Positions 47,967 through 60,149 of a stretch of 64,000 nucleotides of DNA are shown here, in pieces. Position 1 is the first letter of the stretch. Every line of letters starts with the position of its first letter. The position numbers were made by a program, and so were the translations under genes. Below the pieces are notes generated by a model, which worked only from the letters and a program-made list of their open reading frames with translations, was not told the origin of the DNA and made no database searches. Origin of the DNA: Dryomyza anilis (Eukaryota; Arthropoda; Insecta; Diptera; Dryomyzidae); the NCBI GenBank assembly GCA_951804985.1, contig OX638132.1, forward strand, positions 87,238,696-87,302,695, written 5' to 3'.

Positions 47967-48690
47967 ATTCTAAAAAATTAATTTGGTTTAAATAACTGAA
48001 AATTTAATATCCGATGACATAGCTGATATATCAGTATTTTACTTTATTCATAGATTATAATGTTCACCATAAATATGCCAGCTCTAAACAACAATTTATT
48101 TCATAAGTTAGTTTTAAAAGGTTAATTGATTTTGGTAGATAGTTTGCTCTTGATAACCATTAATCGTTTTCTTATAATTATTTTGGTTTATTCATGCATA
48201 CGCCCAGCCCTATTCTGCCTTTAGTAAATAAATAAATTATTTATTAATGATGCAATTTATTAATATGTTTTAAAATTTATTATTTTGTAACTAAAATGTA
48301 TATTGTGTACTATAACAAATTATTCGTGTTTTCTTTTTTTTTTTCAAGATATTTATTTATTAAAATTTATTCAACTAAATTCAAAAATCTTAAAAAAGGA
48401 ACATATGAAGTTTTTTTTTACTTTCAGAACTTAAATGATTTAATAAACTGCATTAAAAGGGCGGAATTAGGATTTTCAAAAAAAAAAAATTAGGAAGATT
48501 TTAACTTTTTGTATAATTATTTATAAATTATAAAAAATATATTTCCATTAAAATTGTTTTATTTTATAATAGTAAAGAATAGCACAGTCTTCCTTATAAA
48601 ATAAAAAAAAATCCAGAAATCTCCGTAAATTTGAGCTATAAAAATATGCAAATGATGAAAAATACTTCATAGGGCAGAATAAGGAATATA
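47967..48690. other. AT-rich spacer
   Basis: Poly(A/T)-rich sequence. The short phrase gggcggaattaggatt occurs at about 47700 and about 48460. No gene is supported. Confidence 0.5.
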
Positions 48691-48899
48691 TAATAATAAA
48701 ATAAATTTGGTAGATGCAAAATGTGTTTGGACCATTGTGCGACGCATGTTTTTGTTCTATATGATCTCTTTGGGGTGTTGCGACTCCATACTGGAAGAGT
48801 GCACGAAGCGCCCGGTGTGCATGGTGGATGATTTTCGTTCGACACTCTCTCTCTCCGGTGGTAGTTATTGCTGTTGCTTTGTGGATTGTGTGTCTTCGA

Positions 48900-49683
48900 A
48901 TGTGACTGCCGTGACCGTGCAGCAGAGTGTTGCGTTGCTTCTCTGTTGCCTAAAACAGAAACAGCAAAACAGTTCGGTTCTGTACAGCTCTCGAGTGGGT
49001 ACGCATTGCGCTCGAAGTATATTTTAGGGAAGCGGCCGCCGTGTGTGATTAAAAGAAAAAAAAAAACAGTGAACAGTAAATTTTGTGCACAACATTTTGG
49101 GACGTCTTTGGTGCAATCGCTAGTGATGAATAAAAATAATAATAAATATATAAACACAATAAATTAATTGATAATGTAGTGTTGTTCAGTAATTGTCACA
49201 TCTTTCGCCGAAAAAAATTATTTGAATTGTTAATTAAAGTCTATGTGTCGTCGCGTGGGTCAGTGCAAAAAAGTGTCAATCGTTTAATACGCAACACTTG
49301 CAGTCAAAGGTCGCTTCAAAGGTCAAATTTAGCATGAAATCATTTTAATCGAATGTTTAACTATGCAAAAAAATAATCTTTAAACAAATCAAAAGTTTGC
49401 ATAAAAAAATTAGTGGCCGGAAAATCATAGTATAAATAATTAATAAAACTGAAACAAAAATGGATTAACAACTACAGCAAAGAAAAAAAAAATCAAAAAT
49501 AATAAAAACAGCATCATTTGTCTCTTGGAATATATAACAACAACAACTGCAATAATAAAAGCAGCGGCAGAACAACAAAACCAACAACTATAACAAACTG
49601 AACCTGTTTTTGTTGGGTTTTCCTTCTGCACTTTTGCATCATTCATCGTCAGTGCGGCACACGATGTAAAAAATGTCGAAAAT
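48900..49683 (+). other. Candidate 5' UTR and start of a first coding exon
   Basis: The stretch is less AT-rich than its flanks, with CAA-rich and GTGCAA motifs typical of fly leaders. It ends in ATG TCG AAA AT followed by a strong donor, gtaagt (49684). The ATG at 49673 has AAA before it, a good fly start context. Splicing in phase to the acceptor at 53236 keeps a frame open for another 56 codons (see the exon-like segment there). No domain is recognised, so the gene is unnamed. Confidence 0.35.
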
Positions 49684-49689
49684 GTAAGT

Positions 49690-51435
49690 GCGCCCAAATG
49701 TACATTGGTCTTTCCCTCTTTCGTGTTTTATTTTTATTTTTTTCTTGTTTTATATTCCTTTTTTCTGTTTTCTACCTACGCTCTGTTTTTGTGTCTTTGT
49801 TTCGCTGTTGCTTTCCTGTTGGCCTTTGGCATTGTTTTTGTTGGTGTTTTCTTACATCTTTTCATGTCCTCGTTGATTCTGCGAAATCCTTAAGAAGGTT
49901 AAAAATAACATTTGCAAGGATTTAAGCAGTCACTGCTGCTGCTGCTGCGGCAAGCAGGATATTTAAGGATATTAAAGCAGTTTTATTGATTATATCGTTG
50001 TAGGAGCAGCAAATTGCAAACCTTGCTGTTTGTTTCACTTGGTTAGGGGAGGAATTTTAATGCTTGAATAACAAAATAAAGCGAAATCGTTTTTATGTTA
50101 TTTCATTGCGTTTGTTTTTATATTTGCTATATTATATTGTAAATTAAATTTCAATGTTTTTGGTACCTTTATATATTTTATTTGTATTTTTTTTATTATT
50201 TTTTTAATATAATTATTTTAGATTAATTTAAGATGTTTACTAAATTTTAGATATTACTATTTAGGGTTAAATACATTTTAAAAACATAATTTTTGGTATA
50301 TTTTAGTCTTTAAAGTTTGTTGGTTTCAAAGTTTATTTCCGAATTGTTCGATATTTGGATATTTGTTGAAATTGTGTTTAGGTTTTAAATCGAAAAAATT
50401 ATTTTAATTTCAGTACTAAATACCATTTTTATATTACTAAATCAAATAATTCAATGTATTAAACTTCTTACGAAAATAGAAATATATTTTAAAACTGTAT
50501 TCTTAAATAAATGTTTGACGCTTTATATTGGTTTTCGAAATATTTTTGTATAAAAAAGAAAAAAGTCTGTTTTTTTTATTTTGTACCATGTACTAACTAA
50601 ATTTGAATTAACAATTTAATTTTATATTTTATTTTTGGATTTTTATTTGGGAAAAATGTCCAATATGAAGTAGAAGATAGGAAAAGCGGTGCTAAGTCGA
50701 CCCTTATTTGAAAAGTCTAATTTTGACAACCATAGGAATGACCTAGGACAAAATTAATAATACAGTTGTATAGTTTGATTTATTAGCTAAAAATGCTTCA
50801 TAGACTGTAAAGATCAATACTATATATAGATTCAACAAAATAAATGCAAATGCGATACGACCTCAAACATTTTGAATACTAGAATGAGGTAAACCTTTCG
50901 CGCGAACATACGTTTTTTCTGATATCTTTCAATTTAATTGATTAAACTATTTTACAAATATAAAACTATTTGTACTGTTTTATTCCTGTCACGCGATAAT
51001 ATTTGACCACTACTCTTATTATTCACATTTGGGCTATTTGTTGCAATAACATCTTAAATCATGCTCAAATGATTAAAAAGTCTGCTTATATTGTGGAATA
51101 GGTCTATTTTATAAAACTCAAAGACCAAAAAAATCGCTTTTTCGTGGAATCTGCATTGACATAATGCACAGGAAATGCTTTAATTGCGAATAATTGTGAA
51201 CATTCAAAGCATTTGCTTCAATTTTGAGTTAAGTCGATATATTTTAAAATGTTTGCTTAACATTTGCTTATTGGAGACAATCGAAATAATGTAAATATAT
51301 AAAAAAATAAATCATATATCTTTACCATACAGGCAAAAGATCGTAACGAACAAAAATCAAATTTCACAGTAGGCGAAAAAACGTCACAAAATCGAGTTAT
51401 TGTAAGTTTTTCGTAAAGTATTCTTTGAATGAGCT
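49690..51435. other. AT-rich sequence, probable intron or spacer
   Basis: The first 200 bases are T-rich. CTG repeats occur at about 49930-49950. No coding frame is supported. Confidence 0.45.
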
Positions 51436-51440
51436 GACAA

Positions 51441-51757
51441 TAATAATAATAATAATAGTTTGGCACTACAGTCCTATAAGAACTTAGGCCGAACTCTCTC
51501 TCATCATTTTGAGCTGTGCGTGTTATATTTGTACTCAAAGTGGTGGGACCTACAGTTTATTGCCGAATCCGAACGGCGAGTGAGAGCTTTTCATAGGCAA
51601 TGTTTTACTCTCGTAGGTTTGCCATTTACTGCCGAGAGGTAGCGCAGTATAGAAAAATGTTTCTATGAAAAGATGTTGTTAGCCCCAGTCCAGGATTGAA
51701 CCGGGGACCTTTCGGCTCGCAGTCCAACGCACTAACCACTGAGTTACCGCGGCGACA
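51441..51757 (-). mobile_element. tRNA-derived SINE, copy 3 (full length)
   Basis: Reading on the minus strand, it starts gtcgccgcggtaactcagtg, has the B box ggttcaatcc (inverted near 51695), the body with ataccgcgct and gagagagttcggcc, and an attattattatt tail next to 51441. It is the most complete copy in the window, about 317 bases. The flanks gacaataataata on both sides may be a target duplication, but lie in a simple repeat. Confidence 0.85.
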
Positions 51758-52006
51758 ATAATAATAGCGTGCCTAAATTTCCAAAATATCCATTATAGGC
51801 AGAAGTATTTTTAGGAAAATGTAATTACGATGTTTTGCTTGTCACACTTTATTCGAAAAATATTTTGGCCCTTGTTTAATAAAAATCTATAAGTAAAATG
51901 AAAGTATTCTGCAGTGGTCAGTATTTTACTTTGATGGAAAAATACATTGCAAGTACATAATAAATTTAAATTGGTTACGAAAGTCTGCCCGTAAAGTATC
52001 GTAAAG

Positions 52007-52172
52007 GCTCGAATACACGATAGAGAAATTATCTACAGATAGAAAAAAAAAATCTACCGTAGAGCTCCCTACCGTGGAGCTCTATGTAGTGTTTACCCAA
52101 CTCTATGAGATTTTTGCTATATTTTGCTCTATCTCTAGCTATTTTCTCTATCGTCTAAACTCGCTCTAATAA
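52007..52172. repeat. Palindromic sequence with GATAGAGAAA termini
   Basis: ctcgaatacacgatagagaaa at the left is roughly inverted at the right (tttctctatcgtctaaactcg), and agagctccctaccgtggagctct pairs with itself in the middle. It could be a small MITE. Confidence 0.5.
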
Positions 52173-53236
52173 TATTTAAAAAGAATATTTCAAAATATGG
52201 AAATCAGTGTTAGACCAAAATTTTAAGATTTAAATTTCGAAAATTTAAAATAAAAAAAAAAGTAGAAAAACCAAAATCAGTGACAAAATTCTCGAGTGTT
52301 TGTTTAATTCTTGCTAGAAATATAAATTAGTCATTCTGAAATTCTTTGAAAGTTATGAAATTCAAAAATTGTCGCTGTACATGTATTTGACTTAGAAAAC
52401 GGGATTTCTCCCGTTAACGACACCAGAACAGTCGAGAACACAACCGACCACTGCTAGTTTTAGAAGACGAGTGCCCTAAAGTGCCCCTAAAGGTATGCAG
52501 CATTTACGGTGTTAAATGTAATGTGAAAAGCAATAAACATACATCTAGGGGCAACATCTACGCGTTAAACTGAAATTTTGTGTTCGATGTCAAACTGGCA
52601 TATTATTCATAGTCACTTTTTGAGGAATGAAATTTTATAAAACAGACATAATAAGAAAAAGTACTGTTAAAAGAAAATTAAATTGGCTTTACCAGGTACA
52701 TATACCATTCCAAACGAGAACGGAGGAAAATAAAATTAATATAATAAATTAAAAATAAGAAAAAAAAAATATTAAAACGGCTCAGTTCATTTATATTGTA
52801 ACTGTATAATTATAAAATCAGCTTCATTTAGTCATCGCATTTTAAACGACCACTTCAAAAATTGTTAAGTTTACATATTTGAAATAGTTTTAGCACATAC
52901 TCTTTTTAAAGAATAATGAGGTAAATTTCATCAGTTGCATTAAAATTCCAGCTGCAAAAATTGCAACAAAACTATGTGCTCCACCTACAACAGGTGTCGC
53001 CCAGCTACGACAAACATTTCAAATAATGGTTTACAATAAAACTACGGTCATTTTAGTAATGTGCAAGAATGTGAATCGTGTAAATGAAATGTACAGCTTT
53101 ACATTTGCGAGTGCGGATTGTCTAGACAACAGCGCGACTTACAGATTGAACTTAATCCACCAGTGAAGCCCTCAAAGATGGTGCACAAACAAACAACGCA
53201 ACAAAATTACAACATTTAAAGTAATTTTCATTGCAG

Positions 53237-53474
53237 CGAAATTAATGCCAGCTACAAAAAGTCACAGAGGCTGCAGAAAAGTGCAACGAGACCACAAGAA
53301 GCCAAAGGAACCAGATATAACTCGCGTTCAAAGCGACCAGCAGGCAGTCAGCAATCCAGTCAAATAACCCACCGGGCAACCAACCAACCATGGAGTCTCA
53401 TCCAATGACCTTATGCAATGGCACTAGTGCTGCTGGAACCGGTCTGCAACACTGTTGATGCGGTTGTGGATGAG
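53237..53474 (+). other. Exon-like segment (coding or 5' UTR)
   Basis: It has a good acceptor, ttttcattgcag, at 53236 and a good donor, gag|gtaaga, at 53475, and is GC-richer than its surroundings. Joined in phase to the exon ending at 49683 it continues MSK with IEINASYKKSQRLQKSATRP for 56 open codons to a stop at 53406. Alternatively the ATG at 53418 begins MALVLLEPVCNTVDAVVDE, which is open to the donor in phase 0. The two readings exclude each other and neither has a known domain. The segment may also be purely 5' UTR. Confidence 0.35.
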
Positions 53475-54170
53475 GTAAGAGCAGGAGCAGCAGCAGCAGC
53501 AACGGCTCTTGAGGTAGAGACCAGAGACCAAACCATTAAAGACGTAAAAGTCGCACGCGCGGCGCGGCTCAGCGCAGATGACAAAACAACGAAATGCGAC
53601 GGGTATCGATTGTAGATGGAGTCATGGGAGCAGAAAAATGAATGCAAAGCAAAATGCGATGCGAATACGAACCAGATACAACAGCAAGAGCAACAGCTAC
53701 AAAAAAGCAAAAGGACAAAAAGAAGTCACAGAAAAAAAAAAACGGCTCAGAGCTGCCCCCAGTGGCTTTAATGGTTGCCAGCGAAATGTTGGTTAAGTAA
53801 AGTGCATTGACTATAATGAGGCTGCAGCTACAGAGGCAGCAGTAACAGCAGCCGCAGCAACAACGCTGGTGATGGTGGCAACGGCAACAGCAACAGCAGT
53901 GATTGCGACTGTGGAGATGATGATGTTGCTGTTGAACGCGCAGCAATAGCAACTGCAACAGGAAGACGCGAACAGATACAGACTAAAAAAAAAACAGAAA
54001 AAAAAACGAAAAAAAGAAACTCCTGGACTGGTTGCGCGCTGCAAGTGTGGCCAACGAGGAGCAATGCAATTAAGAGTTGCATTTGGCTGCTGTTACTTGC
54101 GCCGAATTGCCAATGAGCAATGCTTGTTGGCCGCAGTTGTCACTGTTGTTGGTTGTGGCAGATAATGGTG
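53475..54170. other. CAG/CAA-rich sequence
   Basis: Trinucleotide-rich stretches near 53485-53505 and 53820-53960 are typical of fly transcribed regions. The long frames on the minus strand are low-complexity Cys/Ser/Ala tracts from CTG repeats and are not credible genes. Confidence 0.5.
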
Positions 54171-54322
54171 TCTACATTTAGAAAAAATTTTTTAAATTAT
54201 TTTTAAAATATATTATTTTCATAATGTTATTGTAATCGGAATAATATAGAAAACATTTTTGTTTGGATTTTTGCAAAAAGTTTTCAGATATATTTTGTGG
54301 ATTTTAAACCCGATTTTAAACG

Positions 54323-54516
54323 CTATGTAAAAAATAATTCAAATTAATAAGGTCTATAAAGACTACAATATTTCCAAATAAAATTCAGAAAATTTCAAAG
54401 GACATTGATTTTAAAATCTATGCTATGTAAAAAATAATTCAAATTAATTAGGTCTATAAAGACTACAATATTTCCAAATAAAATTCAGAAAATTTCAAAG
54501 AACATAGATTTTAAAA
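54323..54516. repeat. Tandem duplication of about 100 bp
   Basis: ctatgtaaaaaataattcaa starts at 54323 and again at 54423. The two copies agree almost base for base through gaaaatttcaaaggacat. Confidence 0.9.
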
Positions 54517-55222
54517 ATTTAGAAAAAAAAAATTGGAAATTTAATTTCATAAAAAATCAAAAGTATTAGTAGTAGAAATTCGCCATACATGATGAAATAT
54601 ATTTTTGCTGTTTCAATTTTATTTTCTTCTGTGCTCGTTTGTAATAAACCTATAACCTGTTTGCCAATAACCTATTATACTAACAGCCCACATCTATCCA
54701 TATTTCCTTTGCTTATTATGCCTGTTTTATAAAATGTGGTCTCTCAAAAAGGGGCTATGAATAATATGGCATGGTGACTTCGAACACAAAATTTCAGTTT
54801 AACGCGTAAATGCTGCACCTAAATGTATGTTGTATGCTTTCCACATTACATTTAACACCGTAATTGCTGCATACCTTTAGGGGCATGTCACGAAATCTCA
54901 ATTTTGAAATCAAAGCAATTAAATTGAAAACAATTTAGTTTAATTTTAAAACATTATGTTTAATTCAGTTTTGAATATTTGTTGTAGATTTTAAGTTGTG
55001 TTATATTTTGTGTACTTCTAATTTGAATTCAATTAAATTTATTATATAAATTCATATTTTTGTCGTTTTCAACAAATTTATTTTAACTTAATGAAAGTCT
55101 ATTCAAAATATTAAACTGAGGAGTGTACAAAATACTTTCGAATGTACTATGTAAATGCAAACCAAATGCAGTCAATTTGAAAGTCAGAGCCCCCCCTATC
55201 GAACGAAAACCAAACCAGCTAT

Positions 55223-55435
55223 ATGCAACAGAGCATTACCGCAGATCCTTGCCTAACCGCAAACTCTCGGCGTCGGCGTCGTCCCAGTCGTTGTTGTGTA
55301 GTTCAAACTCACGTAACTGTAAAGTGCAGCCATTGTTACAGGTACCTCGCAAGGTTCTCAGACCACAGCAATGCAACCTGTGTTGACTGCTGCCTGCCTG
55401 CCGACTGCAGGGATTCAAAACTCAACAAACCATGA
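55223..55435 (+). CDS. Small Cys-rich frame with a zinc-ribbon-like pattern (unconfirmed)
   Basis: Seventy codons in a stretch clearly less AT-rich than its flanks. The second half reads VKCSHCYRYLARFSDHSN and then ATCVDCC, giving two CxxC knuckles 14 residues apart, as in zinc ribbons. An Arg run (RRRRR) precedes it. The stop is followed within about 10 bases by an AATAAA. There is no clear promoter and no homologue I recognise. A second frame (55123-55386, 87 codons) overlaps, so one of them is a shadow. The start is the first ATG, and an upstream exon cannot be excluded. Confidence 0.25.
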   Translation: MQQSITADPCLTANSRRRRRPSRCCVVQTHVTVKCSHCYRYLARFSDHSNATCVDCCLPADCRDSKLNKP

Positions 55436-56279
55436 ACTAAATAAACGTTTGCAATTGTTGAATGAAACAAACGCAAAATAAAATGCAATGCAATTTAAAT
55501 ACGTACAACATTTTTTTTTTGGTGTTTCTGCAAATAAAAATACGTTACCTGCCGACAAACTTACAGCTGCTATATTTTAATAGCTATGAAAATGCAACAA
55601 AATTCAATGCAACTGTCGAAGAGTTGCAAACACACAATAATTAAGTCGTCTTCGGTTTTTCCGGTGCTCTTGTTGCTGCTGGTAGTGGAATACGTCTCTG
55701 CGAAATTTAAATAAAACGGTTAAATGTTTAAATGGTTTATTCAAGATAAAACTATTGAAAAATGAGAAAAAAGAATGTTTCGAATCCAGTACTTAATAAA
55801 ATTAAAAAAAAAATCAACTTACAAATATTGGAAAGCAATTCAAACTTGAAATCAAGAGGTAAATTGTATACTATACAGCTTTGTCAAAAAAATTCATCAT
55901 ATTAAGAAACACTATGCTAACTTTCAAGAATGTGAGTATTCTTCATGTCAAGAAGAAGTTAATCTCGGTGCTTTTAGAAAGCTATCACAAAAATACTAAT
56001 TAAAAAAAATTGTATTGCAATTTTTGTAGACATGATGTTTGTGTGGTGACATTTATGAAAAAGAATATTGAATTTTTGTTGTGGTTGATTTTAACTTTCG
56101 TAAATTTACGAACACATTATCTCCCTTCCAATGAAAACATCCATACAATGTACAATTATTTCAATCTTTGATAACTTCTTTGAGACAAGAATAGTTAAAA
56201 TGTTAACATTTCAATTAGTCACGAAGGAGTTTTTTAGAATCAAACAATATTAAACTTAATTCTTCCTAATATTACGAAT

Positions 56280-56412
56280 TTAGGAGGTTGCCATTGTCTG
56301 CCTAGAGGTATAGAACTGTATAGAAAAGTTATTTTTATGAATTAGTCCTAGCCCTGATTTGAATTTGTTTCACAGGACCTTTCGGCTCGCAGTACAGTAC
56401 ACTAACCATGCT
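56280..56412 (-). mobile_element. tRNA-derived SINE, decayed copy
   Basis: On the minus strand it shows the tRNA-like head (ctgcgagccgaaaggtcc, inverted near 56378) and part of the body (ctatacagttctatacctct). It is strongly diverged from the copy at 51441. Confidence 0.6.
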
Positions 56413-56651
56413 ACATTCCGAAATTAAATTCTTCATATTAACGAAATAACATTATTTAGTATTCGCGTCGAGTTCTTCTTGCGTTATAGAAGTTTATTTC
56501 TTGCGTTGCACAAATATACATACAATGTACATTATTTCATTCTTTGATAACTTCTTTGAAACAAGGCTTGTTAAAATGTTTATATTTCAGATATTCACGA
56601 AGGAGTCAAGATCAAGTAATATTAAACGCGATTCTTCCTAATATTACGAAT

Positions 56652-56800
56652 TTAATAATAATAATTTAAGCTGTACTCATTATACTTGTGATAAAAGTTG
56701 TGGGACCCACAGTTTAATGCCGAATCCGAATGGCGGGGTGAAGATGTTGGGGAAAAGATTTTGTTAATCCCAGCCCAGATTTGAACCTGTGATTTTTTGG
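56652..56800 (-). mobile_element. tRNA-derived SINE, decayed copy
   Basis: On the minus strand it shows the body and tail of the SINE (aagttgtgggacccacagtt and gccgaatccgaatggc on the plus strand, and aataataataatt at the tail end), with a middle deletion before the head relic cccagcccagatttgaacct. Confidence 0.6.
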
Positions 56801-57610
56801 GATTTTTTACAGAAAATTTAATAACGCCATTCGATTAACTGAATCTCAAGGACTCATAGGTGAAATTTCTGTATCTTTGAAAATTTTGTATATCCTAAAC
56901 GCAGGCTTTCTCAAGGTCAAAGTTCAGAATTTTCACAAATGGACCACAATTGGTTTGGTTTATTCAATATAAAAAAATATTTTGATTTTTTACAGAAAAT
57001 CTAATGATGCCATTCGATTAACTGAATCTCGTGGACTCATAGGTGAAATTTCTGTATATTTAAAAATTCTGTATCTTCTAAACGGAGCGTTTTTCAAGAA
57101 TTTTCAGAATTTTCACAAATGGACTACAATTGGTTTGGTTTATTAAATATAAAAAAATATAGAGAATTTTTACAGAAAACCTAATGATGCCATTCGATTA
57201 ACTGAATCTCAAGGACTCATATGTGAAATGTCTGTATCTTTGAAAATTCTGTATCTCCTAAACAGAGGCTTTTTTCAAGGTCAAAGTTCAGAATTTTCAC
57301 AAATGGGCTACAATTGGTTTGATTTATTCAATATAAAAAAATATTGGGATTTTTTACAGAAAATTTAATGACGCCATTCGATTAACTGAATCTCAAGGAC
57401 TCATAGGTGAAATGTCTGTATCTTTGAAAATTCTGTATCTCCTAAACGCAGGCTTTTTTCAAGGTCAAAGTTCAGAATTTTCACAAATGAGCTGCAATTG
57501 GTTTGGTTTATTCAATATACAAAAAAAAAATTGGGATTTTTTACAGAAAATCTAATGATGTCATTCGATTAACTGAATCTCAAGGACTCATATGTGAAAT
57601 TTCTGTACCT
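56800..57610. repeat. Tandem repeat, unit about 183 bp
   Basis: gccattcgattaactgaatc recurs at 56826, 57009, 57189, 57373 and (with one change) 57560, spacings of 180-187 bases. Each unit contains aaggactcataggtgaaat, a ctgtatctcctaaacg block and ttcacaaatgg. About 4.5 units are present and no coding frame runs through them. Confidence 0.9.
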
Positions 57611-57710
57611 TTCTACATTCCAAAATTAGATTCTTCATATTAAAGAAATAGCATTAATTAGTATTCGCATCGAGTTCTGCTTGTGTTTTAGAAGTACATT
57701 TCTCGTAATG

Positions 57711-59380
57711 CACAGAGATGATAAACAGCATCTGTCAATTTTAATTTCAAGTCTTTCTCTAAAGTCAAAAACTATACAACATATCAATTTTCCATGGCAT
57801 ATTATGTAACTGATTCGTAGCACTTGTTTCCAAACCATCACAGACACCACTTAACATGTCAGCCAGTACTACTTACAACTGAAGCAATACGCATTCGGAT
57901 CGAACTTAGGCTTGAGGCGCGCTGATATATGGCTCGTTAATAATTACCGCGCAATTATGGCTGCATTTTGGAATATTTAAAATGTACAAAATGTTAAAAA
58001 TGCATAACATGTGTTGTTTCACTGGCGGCTGTTGCCAGTATCTTCTTGTTATAGTTTTTAACTCTTTTTGTTTTCCTTTTATTTTTTTTTTGTTTTAATT
58101 TGATGCCATCGCAGCCAAAACAATTTCCGAACATAAACCGTAACATGTTATTAATTATATGCTACAGAAAATCCAACATAAGCTGCTGCTATTCTTCATA
58201 GTAAAAATACATGATAATTTGTCTGACAAAGTCAGATGGGTTTTTTGTGTGTAGCTGTTTGTTTTAAAACCGCCGCTGTTGTGTGTTTTGCTGAAAATAT
58301 CTCAATAATCCCTTTTTTGTGATGTATTTTGTAGCATGTGCTCGATTTTCAGTTTTTTTCGGTTAGACTTTTTTTTCGATTGAAAGAGAATTTTTGATTT
58401 TTTATTAGTTGCTTCGTCTATATTTATTTTAAATGCAGTTTAATTTTATTATAATTACATATTTGCATACAAAGTATCGGTTATTTAAAGTGGTAGGTAT
58501 TAAATATATAATTTTACCTGGTTAAATAGTCGACGGTGGTGCCACACTTAGTTACGGTTCGTTTGGCATGGGGGCGCTGCGCGTCGGTGCTTTTATCTTA
58601 ATTGTTATGCATCTCATTAACCACCGTGAGTCGCACACAATGACTAATAATAATATTATTATTAATTAAGTAATATTTTCACATTCATAGTGGCTTTCAT
58701 TGCCTTTTGTTGTGACGTCACAATGTTTGACAGTTCAAAGTGTCAAATGCCGCCACTTCACACGCAGACGACGAGAGACGAGAGAGCAACGTGACGTGTT
58801 GTGTGGTGTGTCTCGTCGGTAGCTTCTCTGATTGTTGTGCGCCATATGTAGATATTGTGAGTAATTTTTCATACATAATTTTATTCATTTTGAATAGCTT
58901 TACGCCTCAATTGTTTGACATGTTTGCATGCGTTGACATTTCACTGACAGCTCTGCGTATGAACGGTTGCACATGATGTTGGCACCTCGACGACCATTGC
59001 ATTTTATATTTATTAATATTCGACAATATTGAAATAATAAATGATTTAATTATATTTTAATTTAAAATTATTATTATATTCGGATATGTGTACAAGCGAA
59101 CTATTTTTATAAGAAGTTAACATTTGAAACAATTTTATTTAAATTAAAATTTTTTATTACAAAATTGAAAAACCTTTATATTATGATAATTGCATAAATA
59201 GTTTAATCTTTTATCTACTGGAATCAAATCCCTTGCAGTACATGAACATAAAAATAAAACATATATCATAAATGTTGGCTTGTTGAAAAATGACCATTTT
59301 ACAATAATTAACGCCGTTCATTTGAAAACAGTTTAGTATGTACAAAATATTTGTGTAATTTCACGCCTAAAAACTATATC
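57711..59380. other. Sequence without a confident gene
   Basis: 58540-58990 is less AT-rich. It has gagagacgagagagc repeats (about 58769-58785) followed by a possible donor, attgtgagtaa (about 58856). A frame of 78 codons (58740-58976) has no recognisable domain. A leader exon is possible but unsupported. Confidence 0.35.
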
Positions 59381-59389
59381 TTTACACAC

Positions 59390-60125
59390 AAAAAAAAAAA
59401 ATAAAAATAAAAAAATAAAAATGTTTATAAAATAACTACAGATGTATTTAATTTACGTCCAAAAGCAAATGTGCTTGTTTTTACTACATTAATGTAGTTG
59501 TTTTCGTATGGAAAGTAACTACACAATTTGACTATAGAATATTTTAAAACATTTGTATTAAAATTACTACATTTTTTTGTTCATCTATACATCCAGAAGT
59601 TACTTCTCTAAATTTAAATATTTTACCACATTCTTTATTTATTTAAGTTCAAGAAAATATAAAAAATGAAACTACATATGCTTTTAATTCTACTACATTC
59701 CGCATTTATTTTATTAAGACAATTCTTCATTGATAAAGATGGAATATCGGGATATTTAAATTAAAATTTTACTTTATTGTATTTAATTTACGTCCAAAAG
59801 CATATGTGTTTGTTTTTAATACATTGAAGTAGTGGTTTTTGTGTGCAAAAATAACTACATAAATTAACTGCATTCAATACAATATTTTAATACATTTGTA
59901 TTAAGATTACTACATTTTGTTTTTATTTATACGTCCTGAAATATGTGGAGACATTATTAATTCTAAATTTGTGTTAACCACATTATTTATTTAAGTCAAA
60001 AAAATAAAAACAAAACTATATATGCTTTTAATTTTACTATATTCTGTATTTATTTTACTAAGATAATTCTTTATTGATTTTTTATGATGAAGATGGGAAT
60101 AGCGGATTCAATAAATTAAAATTTC
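59390..60125. repeat. Dispersed AT-rich repeat, two adjacent copies
   Basis: tgtatttaatttacgtccaa and aaagcaaatgtgcttgtttt occur at about 59442 and again at about 59777, each followed by actacat-rich sequence. A third copy lies at about 62150-62380. No coding frame is supported. Confidence 0.65.
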
Positions 60126-60149
60126 TCTTTAATATAAATTAATCTCAAC

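Larger units (their letters stand above)
52484..54885. repeat. Pair of inverted arms flanking 2 kb
   Basis: The left arm (about 52484-52655) and right arm (about 54715-54885) are inverted copies. cgcgttaaactgaaattttg pairs with caaaatttcagtttaacgcg, and gcccctaaaggtatgcag pairs with ctgcatacctttaggggc. The 2-kb interior holds the exon-like segment and CAG-rich sequence below. Confidence 0.75.
56101..57710. repeat. Local duplications around a 183-bp tandem repeat
   Basis: The sequence around tctttgataacttctttgag to cctaatattacgaattta occurs at about 56106-56282 and again at about 56515-56652. A second direct repeat, tacattccgaaattaaattc and following to tagaagt, occurs at about 56412-56505 and 57613-57705. 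The interval between them contains SINE relics and the tandem array. Confidence 0.75.

Noticed and set aside
49688..49925. Three overlapping frames rich in Phe/Leu
   Set aside because: They come from a T-rich intron start just after a strong splice donor.
53411..54082. Several minus-strand frames of 77-129 codons
   Set aside because: They are low-complexity Cys/Ser/Ala tracts from CTG/CAG repeats with no domain or splice logic.
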